A DNA stretch of 64,000 nucleotides from JAEUJM01 sp964635055 (GTDB taxonomy: Bacteria; Actinomycetota; Acidimicrobiia; Acidimicrobiales; DATDAH01). Below, one piece after another: positions 7,635 through 15,515 of this stretch. A program made the translations under genes and the position numbers. The notes beneath the pieces were generated by a model. It was not told the origin of the DNA. It was given only the letters and a program-made list of their open reading frames with translations, and did not search any database. The stretch lies in the NCBI GenBank assembly GCA_964635055.1, contig CAZWMT010000030.1, forward strand, positions 1-64,000. Reading direction: 5' to 3'. Numbering within the stretch: position 1 is the first letter of the stretch; every line of letters starts with the position of its first letter.

Positions 7635-9041
7635 ATGTTCGACGCTCTCTCCGACCGCTTCGATGGCATCTTCACGCGCCTGCGGGGCCGCGGCCGCCTC
7701 AGTGACGCCGACGTCGACGAGGTGCTCCGTGAGATCCGGGTGGCCCTGCTCGAGGCCGACGTCAACGTCGGCGTGGTCAAGGGCCTCGTCGAGCGCATCC
7801 GCGAGCGGTGCGTCGGCGAGGAGCTGAGCAAGAGCCTCACGCCGGCCCAACAGGTCATCAAGATCGTCCACGAGGAGCTCATCACCACCCTCGGCGGCGA
7901 GACCATGAAGGTCACGTTCGCGTCGAAGCCACCCACCGTGGTGCTGATGGCAGGGCTCCAGGGCTCCGGCAAGACGACCACCTCGGCCAAGCTGGCCCGG
8001 TGGTTCAAGCAGCAGGGCCGCAACCCGCTGCTCGTCGCCGCCGACCTCCAGCGGCCCGCGGCCATCGAGCAGTTGCGCACGCTGGCCGGCCAGATCGACG
8101 TGCCCGTGTTCGCCGGCGAGCCCGGGGGCAACCCGGTCAAGGTGGCCAAGCGCTGCCTCAAGGAGGCGCGCTCGCTCGGCCGGGACGTGGTCATCGTCGA
8201 CACCGCCGGCCGCTTGGCCGTCGACGGCGAGATGATGCAGCAGGTCCGCGACATCTCGGGCGCGATCGACCCGCACTACACCTTCCTCGTCGTCGACGCG
8301 ATGACCGGCCAGGACGCGGTCGCCACCGCCGAGGCGTTCCATCACACGCTGTCGCTCGACGGGGTGATCCTCACCAAGCTCGACGGCGACGCCCGTGGCG
8401 GCGCCGCCCTGTCGGTGAAGGAGGTCGTGGGCAAGCCCATCGCCTTCGCCTCCACCGGTGAGAAGCTGGCCGACTTCGACCTGTTCCACCCCGACCGCCT
8501 GGCCGGGCGCATCCTGGGCATGGGCGACGTCCTCACCCTGATCGAGAAGGCCGAGGAGGTCTACGACCAGGAGGAGGCCGAGAAGGCCGCGGCCAAGCTG
8601 TTCGAGGGCCAGTTCACCCTCGACGACTTCCTCGAGCAGATGCAGCAGATCCGCAAGATGGGCCCGCTCTCCAACCTCATGGGGATGATGCCCGGCATCC
8701 CGAAGGAGATGAAGGACGCCGAGATCGACGAGCGGGAGATCGACCGCCTCGAGGCGATCATCCGCTCGATGACCACCGAGGAACGGGTGAACCCCGTCAT
8801 CATCGACGGCTCGCGGCGCCGACGCATCGCCGACGGCAGCGGCACCTCGCCCAACGAGGTGACCCAGCTCGTGAAGCAATTCCGCGAGATGCAGAAGATG
8901 ATGAAGAAGATGGGTGGGATGGGCGCCATGGGCGGCCGCCGGGGCAAAAAGGCGAAGAAGGGCGGCAAGGGCCGCACCACTCCGCCGGCGGCCCTTCCGA
9001 GCCAGCCCAAGGTGCCGTTGCGCCTCCCGGGTTTGAATTGA
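7635..9041 (+). CDS. ffh: Signal recognition particle protein Ffh (SRP54)
   Basis: 468 residues. The N and G domains carry P-loop GLQGSGKTT (about 107-115), DTAGRLAVDGEMM and TKLDGDARGG. The methionine-rich M domain, which binds 4.5S RNA and signal peptides, runs from about 300 to 435 (MQQIRKMGPLSNLMGMMPG, then FREMQKMMKKMGGMG) and ends in a basic tail. It targets membrane proteins co-translationally together with FtsY. It heads the conserved ffh-rpsP-khpA-rimM-trmD-rplS order. Confidence 0.98.
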   Translation: MFDALSDRFDGIFTRLRGRGRLSDADVDEVLREIRVALLEADVNVGVVKGLVERIRERCVGEELSKSLTPAQQVIKIVHEELITTLGGETMKVTFASKPPTVVLMAGLQGSGKTTTSAKLARWFKQQGRNPLLVAADLQRPAAIEQLRTLAGQIDVPVFAGEPGGNPVKVAKRCLKEARSLGRDVVIVDTAGRLAVDGEMMQQVRDISGAIDPHYTFLVVDAMTGQDAVATAEAFHHTLSLDGVILTKLDGDARGGAALSVKEVVGKPIAFASTGEKLADFDLFHPDRLAGRILGMGDVLTLIEKAEEVYDQEEAEKAAAKLFEGQFTLDDFLEQMQQIRKMGPLSNLMGMMPGIPKEMKDAEIDEREIDRLEAIIRSMTTEERVNPVIIDGSRRRRIADGSGTSPNEVTQLVKQFREMQKMMKKMGGMGAMGGRRGKKAKKGGKGRTTPPAALPSQPKVPLRLPGLN

Positions 9042-9180
9042 CGGAGGCCGACGGCATTCAATGGTGTGTTCGCCGGACGCGGGTCACCTCCGAACCCACT
9101 GACGACCCGCCGACCGACCAAGCGACACCCCGACTTTCGTACAGAAGCATCCCAACGAGTACCGACAGGAAGACACGAAC

Positions 9181-9477
9181 GTGGCCGTAAGACTCCGCCT
9201 CATGCGGATGGGTAAGAAGAAGCAGCCGACCTACCGGATCGTGGCGGCCGATGCCCGTTCGCCCCGCAACGGGCGTTTCATCGAGATCGTGGGCACCTAC
9301 GACCCCCGCCCCGACCCCTCCGAGATCAAGGTCGACAACGACAAGGCCGTGGACTGGCTGCGCAAGGGCGCCCAGCCCACCGAGCGCGTCGAGAAGCTGC
9401 TGAAGGTCTCGGGCGCCTGGGACGAGTTCAAGGGCACCGCTCCTGCCGCCCCTGCAGCCGCTGAGAGCGACGCATGA
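9181..9477 (+). CDS. rpsP: 30S ribosomal protein bS16
   Basis: 98 residues, GTG start with an AGGAAG ribosome site about 10 bases upstream. It begins with the typical VRLRLMRMGKKKQPTYRIV and continues with the conserved segments RFIEIVGTYDP and KVDNDKAVDWLRKGAQPTE. It is a small-subunit assembly protein. Its stop overlaps the khpA start (ATGA), so the two are translationally coupled. The 139 bases between ffh and this gene contain no further gene. Confidence 0.98.
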   Translation: MAVRLRLMRMGKKKQPTYRIVAADARSPRNGRFIEIVGTYDPRPDPSEIKVDNDKAVDWLRKGAQPTERVEKLLKVSGAWDEFKGTAPAAPAAAESDA

Positions 9478-9854
9478 GCGACGACACCTACGACGACACG
9501 TACGCGGACGACGCCGAGGCACCCGACGAGGTGGACCCGAACCGGGTGGACGACGCCGACCTCGACGATGACGACGACGAGGGCGACGACGACGCCGACT
9601 CGGCCAACACCATCACCGCGGCCAGCGCCCGGTCGGTGCTCGAGTACCTGGCGCGAGCGGTGGTCGACGACCCCGACGGTGTCGAGGTCGAGGTCGAGGA
9701 AGGCCGACCGGTGACCCTCTCCGTGCACGTGTCCGACGGCGACATGGGCCGGGTGATCGGCAAGCGGGGCCGGGTGGCCAACGCCATCCGCACCGTGGTG
9801 CGGGCGGCCGCCGCCCGTGACGGCGTCGAGGTCGACGTCGAGTTCGTCGACTGA
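9474..9854 (+). CDS. khpA: KH-domain RNA-binding protein KhpA
   Basis: 126 residues. The C-terminal half is a single KH domain with the RNA-binding GKRG loop at 96-99 (MGRVIGKRGRVANAIR). It is a small RNA chaperone widely conserved next to rpsP in Gram-positive bacteria. The first 45 residues are an unusual very acidic, Asp-rich extension; KhpA proteins are normally about 75-80 residues, so this one is about 45 longer. Start ATG 9474 overlaps the rpsP stop by 4 bases. Confidence 0.92.
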   Translation: MSDDTYDDTYADDAEAPDEVDPNRVDDADLDDDDDEGDDDADSANTITAASARSVLEYLARAVVDDPDGVEVEVEEGRPVTLSVHVSDGDMGRVIGKRGRVANAIRTVVRAAAARDGVEVDVEFVD

Positions 9855-9867
9855 CGCACTCGCACAC

Positions 9868-10329
9868 GTGACCCTCCTCGAGGTGGGCCGGGTCGCCAAG
9901 GCCCACGGCCTGCGCGGAGAGGTCATCGTCAGCCTCAGCACCGATCGCACCGAGCGCCTCGACCCGGGAACGGTGCTGTCGAGCGACGCCGGCGACCTGA
10001 CCGTGGTCACCGCGCATCCGCACCAGCACCGCTTCATCGTCCAGTTCGACGGCGTGTACTCGCGCGAGGCGGCCGAGGCCCTGCACGGCGTGGTCCTGCG
10101 GGCCGAGCCCCTCGATGATCCCGACGCGCTCTTCGTGCACGAGCTGATCGGCATGCGGGTGCTCGACACGGCCGGCGCCGAGCTGGGCGTGGTCGAGTCC
10201 ATCGAGCAGAACCCCGCCAGCAACCTGCTGGTGCTCGAGTCGGGGGGGCTGATCCCACTGCGCTTCCTCGTCGAGCGCCGCGACGACTCACTGATCGTGC
10301 AGATCCCCGAAGGCCTCCTCGACCTGTAG
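9868..10329 (+). CDS. rimM: Ribosome maturation factor RimM
   Basis: 153 residues from GTG 9868, 13 bases after khpA. It opens with the RimM signature LLEVGRVAKAHGLRGEV, followed by a PRC-barrel domain (about 85-150; LIGMRVLDTAGAELGVVESI). It binds S19 and assists maturation of the 30S head. Longer in-frame starts inside khpA were rejected because family similarity begins at this GTG. Confidence 0.95.
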   Translation: MTLLEVGRVAKAHGLRGEVIVSLSTDRTERLDPGTVLSSDAGDLTVVTAHPHQHRFIVQFDGVYSREAAEALHGVVLRAEPLDDPDALFVHELIGMRVLDTAGAELGVVESIEQNPASNLLVLESGGLIPLRFLVERRDDSLIVQIPEGLLDL

Positions 10330-10335
10330 CCACCT

Positions 10336-10461
10336 ACGGTGAGCGAGGGACGAGCGAGCCATGACGGAGCGATGAGGCGTCAGCCGAAGAGCCAGGAAGC
10401 AGGCACGGTGAGCGAGGGACGAGCGAGCCATGACGGTGCGATGAGGCGTCAGCCGAAGAGC
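10336..10461 (+). repeat. 57-bp direct repeat filling the rimM-trmD gap
   Basis: Two 57-base copies, 10336-10392 and 10405-10461, differ at one base and are spaced 69 bases apart. Each contains a five-codon open frame ATG ACG NNG CGA TGA, and the only difference falls in its third codon. The pair fills almost all of the intergenic space up to the trmD ATG at 10470. Confidence 0.9.
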
Positions 10462-10469
10462 GATCAAGC

Positions 10470-11222
10470 ATGAGGATCGACGTCTTCACGATCTTCCCGG
10501 ACATGGTGGGCGACTTCGCCGGCCGCAGCCTGCTGGGCAAGGCCGCAGGCGAGGGGTTGCTGGACATCCGGGTGCACGACCTGCGCTCGACCACGACCGA
10601 TCCGCACCGCTCGGTGGATGACGCCCCCTACGGCGGCGGCGCCGGCATGGTGCTGATGGCCGAGCCGCTCTTCGGTGCGGTCGAGGCCGTGGCGCCGCCG
10701 CGGCCGCTGTTCCTGCTCGGCCCCGGTGGCCGCCGCTTCGACCAGGACATGGCGCGAGAGCTGGCGTCGCTGGACGGCTTCTCGCTGCTGTGTGGCCGTT
10801 ACGAGGGGGTGGACGAGCGGGTGCGCACGGCGCTGGTGGACGGCGAGGTCTCGGTGGGGGACTACGTGCTGGCCGGCGGCGAGGTGGCGTCGATGGTCGT
10901 CCTCGAAGCCGTCGGTCGGCTGGTGCCCGGGGTCATGGGCAACGACGCCTCGGCCGACGACGAGTCGTTCAGCGACGGCCTGCTCGAGTACCCCCAGTAC
11001 ACCCGGCCGGCCGAGTTCCGGGGCATGGCCGTGCCCGGTGTGCTGCGATCTGGCGACCACGCCCGGGTGGCCCGCTGGCGGCGGGCGCAGGCGCTCTTGC
11101 GCACCGCGACGCACCGTCCGGACCTGCTCGCGGCCCGAGGCGGGCTGTCGCGTGCCGACGAGGAGCTGCTCGACGAGTTCGGTCTCGGTGTTGGCCCGGG
11201 CGACGGCCCTCACGTATCCTGA
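10470..11222 (+). CDS. trmD: tRNA (guanine37-N1)-methyltransferase TrmD
   Basis: 250 residues with the SPOUT trefoil-knot fold. It starts MRIDVFTIFPDMV and contains DDAPYGGGAGMV, LLCGRYEGVDERV and SVGDYVLAGGE, the S-adenosylmethionine-binding knot, plus LLEYPQYTRPAEFRG. It methylates G37 next to the anticodon to prevent frameshifting. No clear ribosome site is seen in the duplicated sequence before the ATG. It belongs to the rpsP-rplS operon. Confidence 0.98.
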   Translation: MRIDVFTIFPDMVGDFAGRSLLGKAAGEGLLDIRVHDLRSTTTDPHRSVDDAPYGGGAGMVLMAEPLFGAVEAVAPPRPLFLLGPGGRRFDQDMARELASLDGFSLLCGRYEGVDERVRTALVDGEVSVGDYVLAGGEVASMVVLEAVGRLVPGVMGNDASADDESFSDGLLEYPQYTRPAEFRGMAVPGVLRSGDHARVARWRRAQALLRTATHRPDLLAARGGLSRADEELLDEFGLGVGPGDGPHVS

Positions 11223-11297
11223 ACGATCCGGCGAAGCCTGCTCGTCGCCCCACCTTCCCCCTCACGGAAACTCCCCACGCCAGGAGCGTGTAGCGCA

Positions 11298-11645
11298 ATG
11301 AACTCCACCGACCTCGTCGATCACGCCAGCCTGCGTGACGACATCCCCGATTTCGCCGCCGGCGACACCCTCAAGGTGCACGTCCGCGTCGTCGAGGGCA
11401 CCCGTGAGCGTGTTCAGATCTTCCAGGGCGTCGTCATCCGGCGCCAGGGCTCGGGCATCCGCGAGACCTTCACCGTCCGCAAGGTGAGCTTCGGCGTCGG
11501 TGTCGAGCGGACCTTCCCCGTCCACTCGCCGATCATCGCCAAGATCGAGGTCCACACCCGCGGCGACGTCCGCCGGGCCAAGCTGTACTACCTGCGCGAC
11601 CGCGTCGGGAAGGCCGCGAAGGTCAAGGAAAAGCGCGACTACTGA
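11298..11645 (+). CDS. rplS: 50S ribosomal protein bL19
   Basis: 115 residues, typical for L19. Conserved parts are IPDFAAGDTLKVHVRVVEG, RVQIFQGVVI, GIRETFTVRKVSFGVGVERTFP and RRAKLYYLRDRVGKAA. It lies at the 30S-50S interface. A 75-base gap separates it from trmD, and yraN follows after 4 bases. In many actinobacteria lepB and rnhB sit between rplS and yraN; they are absent here. Confidence 0.98.
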   Translation: MNSTDLVDHASLRDDIPDFAAGDTLKVHVRVVEGTRERVQIFQGVVIRRQGSGIRETFTVRKVSFGVGVERTFPVHSPIIAKIEVHTRGDVRRAKLYYLRDRVGKAAKVKEKRDY

Positions 11646-11649
11646 GTCG

Positions 11650-11994
11650 ATGACCCGCCAACGCCTCGACCTCGGGGCTGCCGGCGAGGCTGCGGTCGCG
11701 GACTGGTACCGCACCAACGGGTACGAGGTGGTCGAGACCAACTGGCGCTGTCGCCAGGGTGAGCTCGACCTGATCGTGCGCAAGGGCCGCATCCTCGTGT
11801 TCTGCGAGGTCAAGACCCGCAGCACCGACGCCTTCGGTGTGCCCGCCGAGGCCGTCACCCGCGACAAGCGTGACCGTATCCGCCGTCTCGCCGCCAGCTA
11901 CCTCGAGGACGCCCCGTTCCGCGCCCGCGAGGTGCGCTTCGATGTCGCTTCCGTGCTCGACGGCCAGATCGAGGTCATCGAAGCGGCGTTCTGA
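11650..11994 (+). CDS. YraN/UPF0102 family nuclease-like protein
   Basis: 114 residues from ATG 11650. The restriction-endonuclease-like core is visible: GAAGEAAVADWYRTNGYEVV, then an N-x-R-C-x-x-GELDLIV motif followed by FCEVKTRS, matching the E/D-ExK metal-binding arrangement of the Holliday-junction-resolvase superfamily. The biochemical role of the family is not settled. Its place 4 bases after rplS and before yifB-dprA is standard, and suggests a DNA-processing link. Confidence 0.92.
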   Translation: MTRQRLDLGAAGEAAVADWYRTNGYEVVETNWRCRQGELDLIVRKGRILVFCEVKTRSTDAFGVPAEAVTRDKRDRIRRLAASYLEDAPFRAREVRFDVASVLDGQIEVIEAAF

Positions 11995-12072
11995 GCGCGG
12001 CCATCGGTGCCGACGTCTCGTCGACCTGGACTCCCTGCCGCTCCCCTTCGCCGAGCAGGTCTGAGGCCGCTG

Positions 12073-12106
12073 CCCGCCGCCCGCGGCTAGTGCCGCGGGC
12101 GACGGG
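12073..12106. terminator. Bidirectional hairpin terminator between yraN and a convergent small gene
   Basis: A 15-bp stem with one mismatch around the loop TAGT; the inner 9 bp GCCCGCGGC/GCCGCGGGC are perfect (12079-12100). The stop codon of the minus-strand gene lies inside the hairpin. It is well placed to stop convergent transcription from both sides. Confidence 0.6.
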
Positions 12107-12302
12107 TGGCCCGCTTGTTCCAACAGGCGCGATGCCAGTGGCGGCGCAGGTCTGGGGCGTCGTGGGGGACGGCCACCATGTGGCCCATCCCCGCGGGGAT
12201 GTCCCGGTTGCAGCCCGGACACAGATAGACCTTGGTGGCCTGGTAGGGCTGCACGAAGCGGGTGTCCACGGCGTCGTCGGCCCAGAGGTCGGGATGGCTC
12301 AC
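12087..12302 (-). CDS. Small putative zinc-binding protein, conserved actinobacterial type
   Basis: 71 residues from GTG 12302, preceded by an AGGAG ribosome site. It has a CPGC pair near residues 28-31 and HWHRACW near 55-61, an arrangement like a small treble-clef or zinc-ribbon fold (C-x2-C and H-x3-C). Short proteins with CPGC...HWH-x-ACW are common in actinobacteria and remain functionally unassigned. The good ribosome site and GC-rich third positions support it as real. It could form a unit with the small membrane-protein gene upstream. Confidence 0.75.
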   Translation of the reverse strand: MSHPDLWADDAVDTRFVQPYQATKVYLCPGCNRDIPAGMGHMVAVPHDAPDLRRHWHRACWNKRATRRPRH

Positions 12303-12380
12303 GTGTCCCGCTCCTGGCTCGTTCCTCGGCGGGCCGCTCGGGCCACGCCGTTGCCCGTCGGGGTCACGGTGGCGTTCCCC

Positions 12381-12491
12381 TCAGCCCAGGAAGGCCCACG
12401 CCACGAGCGCGGCACACACCAGGAGCGCGACGACGACCATGACGTAGTCGCTCGTGCGTCGGACCTGCTTGCGGGTGGCGTCGAACCCCAT
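12381..12491 (-). CDS. 36-residue single-pass membrane protein
   Basis: Starts MGFDATRKQVRRTSDY, followed by a hydrophobic helix (about 17-35) ending AWAFLG at the stop. The basic head and single helix predict an inner-membrane miniprotein with a cytoplasmic N-terminus. It is encoded divergently from yifB. A weak CACAAT hexamer lies 6 bases before the ATG. Function unknown. It is too short for statistical certainty, but the residue pattern is convincing. Confidence 0.55.
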   Translation of the reverse strand: MGFDATRKQVRRTSDYVMVVVALLVCAALVAWAFLG

Positions 12492-12530
12492 GTCCGCATT
12501 GTGCCCGGGATTCCTGTCACACCCCCTCGT

Positions 12531-12536
12531 TAGGTT
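12531..12536 (+). promoter_or_regulatory. -10-like hexamer of yifB
   Basis: TAGGTT lies about 66 bases before the yifB ATG, whose own ribosome site is GGGAGG. This gene would have a normal leader, unlike the leaderless-looking ones. Confidence 0.35.
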
Positions 12537-12602
12537 CGACCCATCGCTTCGGCGGCCGGCGTCACGGCCCCTCCCACACTCGCTACGCAGGGAGGGTCCG
12601 CC

Positions 12603-14111
12603 ATGCTCGCCATCGTCTCGTCCGCCACCGTGCTCGGGGTCGACGGTCGCCCCGTCACCGTCGAGGTGCACGTCTCCAGCGGGCTGCCCGCCTTCACCAT
12701 CGTGGGTCTGCCCGACACCGCCTGCCGCGAGGCGCGCGACCGGGTTCGGGCCGCGATCCTGTCCACCGAGTTCCAGTGGCCGATGCGCAGGATCACCGTG
12801 AACCTGGCCCCGTCGGGATTGCGCAAGGTCGGGTCGGGCCTCGACCTGGCCATCGCCATCGGTGTGCTCTTGGCCTCCGAGCAGCTCGAGGACGTGTCGG
12901 TGGAGGGCCTCGGGTTCCTCGGCGAGCTCGGGCTCGACGGTGCGCTGCGGCCCGTTCCGGGCATGGTGTCGCTGGCCGAGGCGCTGCCCGGCGAGGTGGC
13001 GGTGGTGCCCGCCGCCGCGGCAGCCGAGGCCCGTCTGGTGGCCAAGCACCAGGTGCGCCCGGTCACGTGCCTGCGCGAGGTCGTGCTGGCGCTGTTGGCC
13101 GAGGCACCCTGGCCCGACGAGCCACCGGCCCCGGGGCCGGTCCCACCGGCGCCCGAGCCCGACCTCGCCGACGTGCGGGGCCAACCCGTCGCCCGCCTCG
13201 CCCTCGAGGTGTCGGCCGCCGGCCAGCATCACCTCCTCATGGTGGGGCCGCCCGGCTCGGGCAAGACCATGCTCGCCCGTCGGCTCCCCGGTCTGTTGCC
13301 GCGGCTCGAGCAGCACCATGCCCTCGAGGCCACCCGCATCCACTCGGCGGCCGGCATCCCCTTGCAGGCCGACACCCTGATCTGGCGGCCGCCGCTGCGG
13401 GCGCCGCACCACGGCGCCTCGCCGGTGTCGATCATCGGCGGCGGTACCGCGGTCATGCGTCCGGGTGAAGTGTCGTTGGCCCATCGTGGCGTGCTGTTCC
13501 TGGACGAGATGGGCGAGTTCGCGCCGCAGGTGCTCGACACGCTGCGCCAGCCGTTGGAGGAGGGCGAGGTGCGGGTGTCCCGCGCCAAGGCCAGCGCCAC
13601 GTTCCCGGCCCGCTTCCTGCTGGTCGGGGCCATGAACCCATGCCCGTGCGGCGAGGGCTCGGCCCCGGGTGCGTGCATCTGCTCCGACGCGGCGCGGGCC
13701 CGCTACCGCCGGCGGCTCTCGGGACCTCTGCTCGACCGGTTCGACCTGCGGGTCGAGGTGCTGCGCCCCGACGTGGACGACCTGTTGCGCGGCTCGCCGG
13801 GGGAGAGCAGCGCGGTGGTCGCCGAGCGGGTGCACGAGGCCCGGGAGCGGGCCCACGGCCGGGGGGTCGGGGCCAACGCCGAGTTGACGCCGGCCGCGCT
13901 CGACGAGGTGGCGCCGCTGTCCGACGGCGCCGCGCTGCTCGTCGAGCAGGCCCTCCGTTCCGGCCGCTTGTCGGCCCGGGGCCTGCAACGGGTGCGACGG
14001 GTGGCGCTGACCCTGGCCGACTTGTGGGGCCGTCACGGCCCGCTCGGATCCGACCAGATCGCCCTGGCCCTCAGCCTCCGGGCCGAGCCGGCGGCCTTCT
14101 GCCGTGGCTGA
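12603..14111 (+). CDS. YifB/ComM family AAA+ ATPase (Mg-chelatase-like)
   Basis: 502 residues. The N-terminal Lon-protease-like fold (LPAFTIVGLPDTACREARDR) is followed by an AAA+ domain with Walker A VGPPGSGKTML, Walker B VLFLDEMGEF and the SARP-like segment FLLVGAMNPCPCG. ComM is a hexameric helicase that promotes branch migration during natural transformation. Its overlap with dprA by 8 bases supports a DNA-uptake/recombination role. The cysteine cluster CPCG...CICS may bind zinc. A GGGAGG ribosome site precedes the ATG. Confidence 0.95.
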   Translation: MLAIVSSATVLGVDGRPVTVEVHVSSGLPAFTIVGLPDTACREARDRVRAAILSTEFQWPMRRITVNLAPSGLRKVGSGLDLAIAIGVLLASEQLEDVSVEGLGFLGELGLDGALRPVPGMVSLAEALPGEVAVVPAAAAAEARLVAKHQVRPVTCLREVVLALLAEAPWPDEPPAPGPVPPAPEPDLADVRGQPVARLALEVSAAGQHHLLMVGPPGSGKTMLARRLPGLLPRLEQHHALEATRIHSAAGIPLQADTLIWRPPLRAPHHGASPVSIIGGGTAVMRPGEVSLAHRGVLFLDEMGEFAPQVLDTLRQPLEEGEVRVSRAKASATFPARFLLVGAMNPCPCGEGSAPGACICSDAARARYRRRLSGPLLDRFDLRVEVLRPDVDDLLRGSPGESSAVVAERVHEARERAHGRGVGANAELTPAALDEVAPLSDGAALLVEQALRSGRLSARGLQRVRRVALTLADLWGRHGPLGSDQIALALSLRAEPAAFCRG

Positions 14112-15393
14112 GCCCGGGGGCGCGGTGGGGGTACCGAGGCCGCCCGCCGGACCGCGGGCCGACACCGGCGACGAGCAGGTCGCGACCCCTCGCTCGCGTG
14201 CTGCCGCCGTCATCGACGACACGGCCGCAACGGACCGGGGACCTGGTCAGCCGGGCTCGGTGAGCGGACCGCCGCTCGAGGCCTACGGAGCCGCCCTGGC
14301 GTCGCTGCCCGGGATGGGCCCGGCCCGGCTGACCGCGCTGGCTCGGTCGTGGCCGTTGGCCGAGGCCTGGGATCGTGTGCTGGCGGGCTCGGTCACCGCG
14401 TCGGACCTGGTGGTGCGGGCGCTCGGCGGCGATGGCGCCACCCTGCCCGCACGCTGGTCGGCCACGGCGCGACGAATCGACCCTGGCGACTGTCTCGCCG
14501 CCCACCAGCAGGCCGGCATCGGCGTGTCGGTCCTGGGGGCGCGGTCGTACCCACCGGCGCTGGTCGACGACGTCGAGGCGCCGGTCGTGCTCTTCCACCG
14601 GGGCCGGCCTGACCTCCTGGCGGGCCCCCGTGTGGCGATCGTCGGCACCCGGCGCTGCACCTTCTACGGGCGCGACGTCGCCCGGGCCATGGGCCATGAT
14701 CTGGCCGCCGCAGGGGTGCGGGTGGTGTCCGGGCTGGCGCTGGGCATCGACGGGGCCGCCCACGAGGGCGCCCTCTCCGCCGTGGCGGCGCCACCCGTGG
14801 CGGTGGTGGGCAGCGGCCTCGACGTGGTCTACCCCCGGCGCCACGTCGACCTCTGGCGTCGCGTGGAGGAGGCGGGTGTGGTGCTGTCCGAGGCGCCGCT
14901 GGCCGCGGCCCCCGAACGGTGGCGCTTCCCCTCCCGCAACCGCCTGTTGGCGGCGCTGGCTGACATCGTCGTGGTGGTCGAGTCCCACAGCAAGGGCGGC
15001 TCGATGTACACCGTCGACGAGGCCCTGGCACGCGACGTCACGGTCATGGCGGTGCCCGGTCCGGTCCACGCCGCGGCCTCTCGGGGCTGCAACCAGCTCC
15101 TCGTCGACAACATGCCGGCGGCGCGAGACGCCGCCGACGTGCTGTCCATGCTGGGGTTGTCGGCCGCGGCGGTCACCCGGGGCCGCACCGAAGATCGCCG
15201 CCCCGCCCCGACCCCCGCCCAAGCGGTGGTGCTCGAGTCGTTCGCGTGGCAACCCGCCGCCCTCGAGCAGTTGGCGATTCGCACCGGCATGGCGCTCGGC
15301 GACCTGGCCGAAGCGCTTCAGGTGCTCGAAGCCGGCGGCTGGATCGAGGGCAACGGCGGCTGGTACGAGCGGGTCGCCCGCGCCGACCGATGA
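14104..15393 (+). CDS. dprA: DNA-processing protein DprA
   Basis: 429 residues from GTG 14104, overlapping yifB. A disordered head of about 55 residues and a helix-hairpin-helix-like segment (LASLPGMGPARLTALAR) precede the Rossmann-fold core: VGTRRCTFYGRDVA, GLALGIDGAAHEGAL, VVGSGLDVVYPRRH, and FPSRNRLLAALAD followed by SHSKGGSM. A C-terminal winged helix is near 370-425. DprA loads RecA on incoming single-stranded DNA in transformation. No other competence gene is in the window. Confidence 0.96.
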   Translation: MAEPGGAVGVPRPPAGPRADTGDEQVATPRSRAAAVIDDTAATDRGPGQPGSVSGPPLEAYGAALASLPGMGPARLTALARSWPLAEAWDRVLAGSVTASDLVVRALGGDGATLPARWSATARRIDPGDCLAAHQQAGIGVSVLGARSYPPALVDDVEAPVVLFHRGRPDLLAGPRVAIVGTRRCTFYGRDVARAMGHDLAAAGVRVVSGLALGIDGAAHEGALSAVAAPPVAVVGSGLDVVYPRRHVDLWRRVEEAGVVLSEAPLAAAPERWRFPSRNRLLAALADIVVVVESHSKGGSMYTVDEALARDVTVMAVPGPVHAAASRGCNQLLVDNMPAARDAADVLSMLGLSAAAVTRGRTEDRRPAPTPAQAVVLESFAWQPAALEQLAIRTGMALGDLAEALQVLEAGGWIEGNGGWYERVARADR

Positions 15394-15515
15394 CCGGGAT
15401 CCGCAGGTCCACCGAACTCAGCGCAGAATCCGGCGTGGCGCGCCGGAACGTGCGCCAGGTTCGGGCGCTTCGGTTGGGTCCCACCTGCGCCGGATCGGAG
15501 CAGGTCGGCGGCTGC

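Noticed and set aside
12299..12520. A 73-residue minus-strand frame between the zinc-like gene and the small membrane protein
   Set aside because: It overlaps both better candidates, lacks a ribosome site and has no recognisable pattern.
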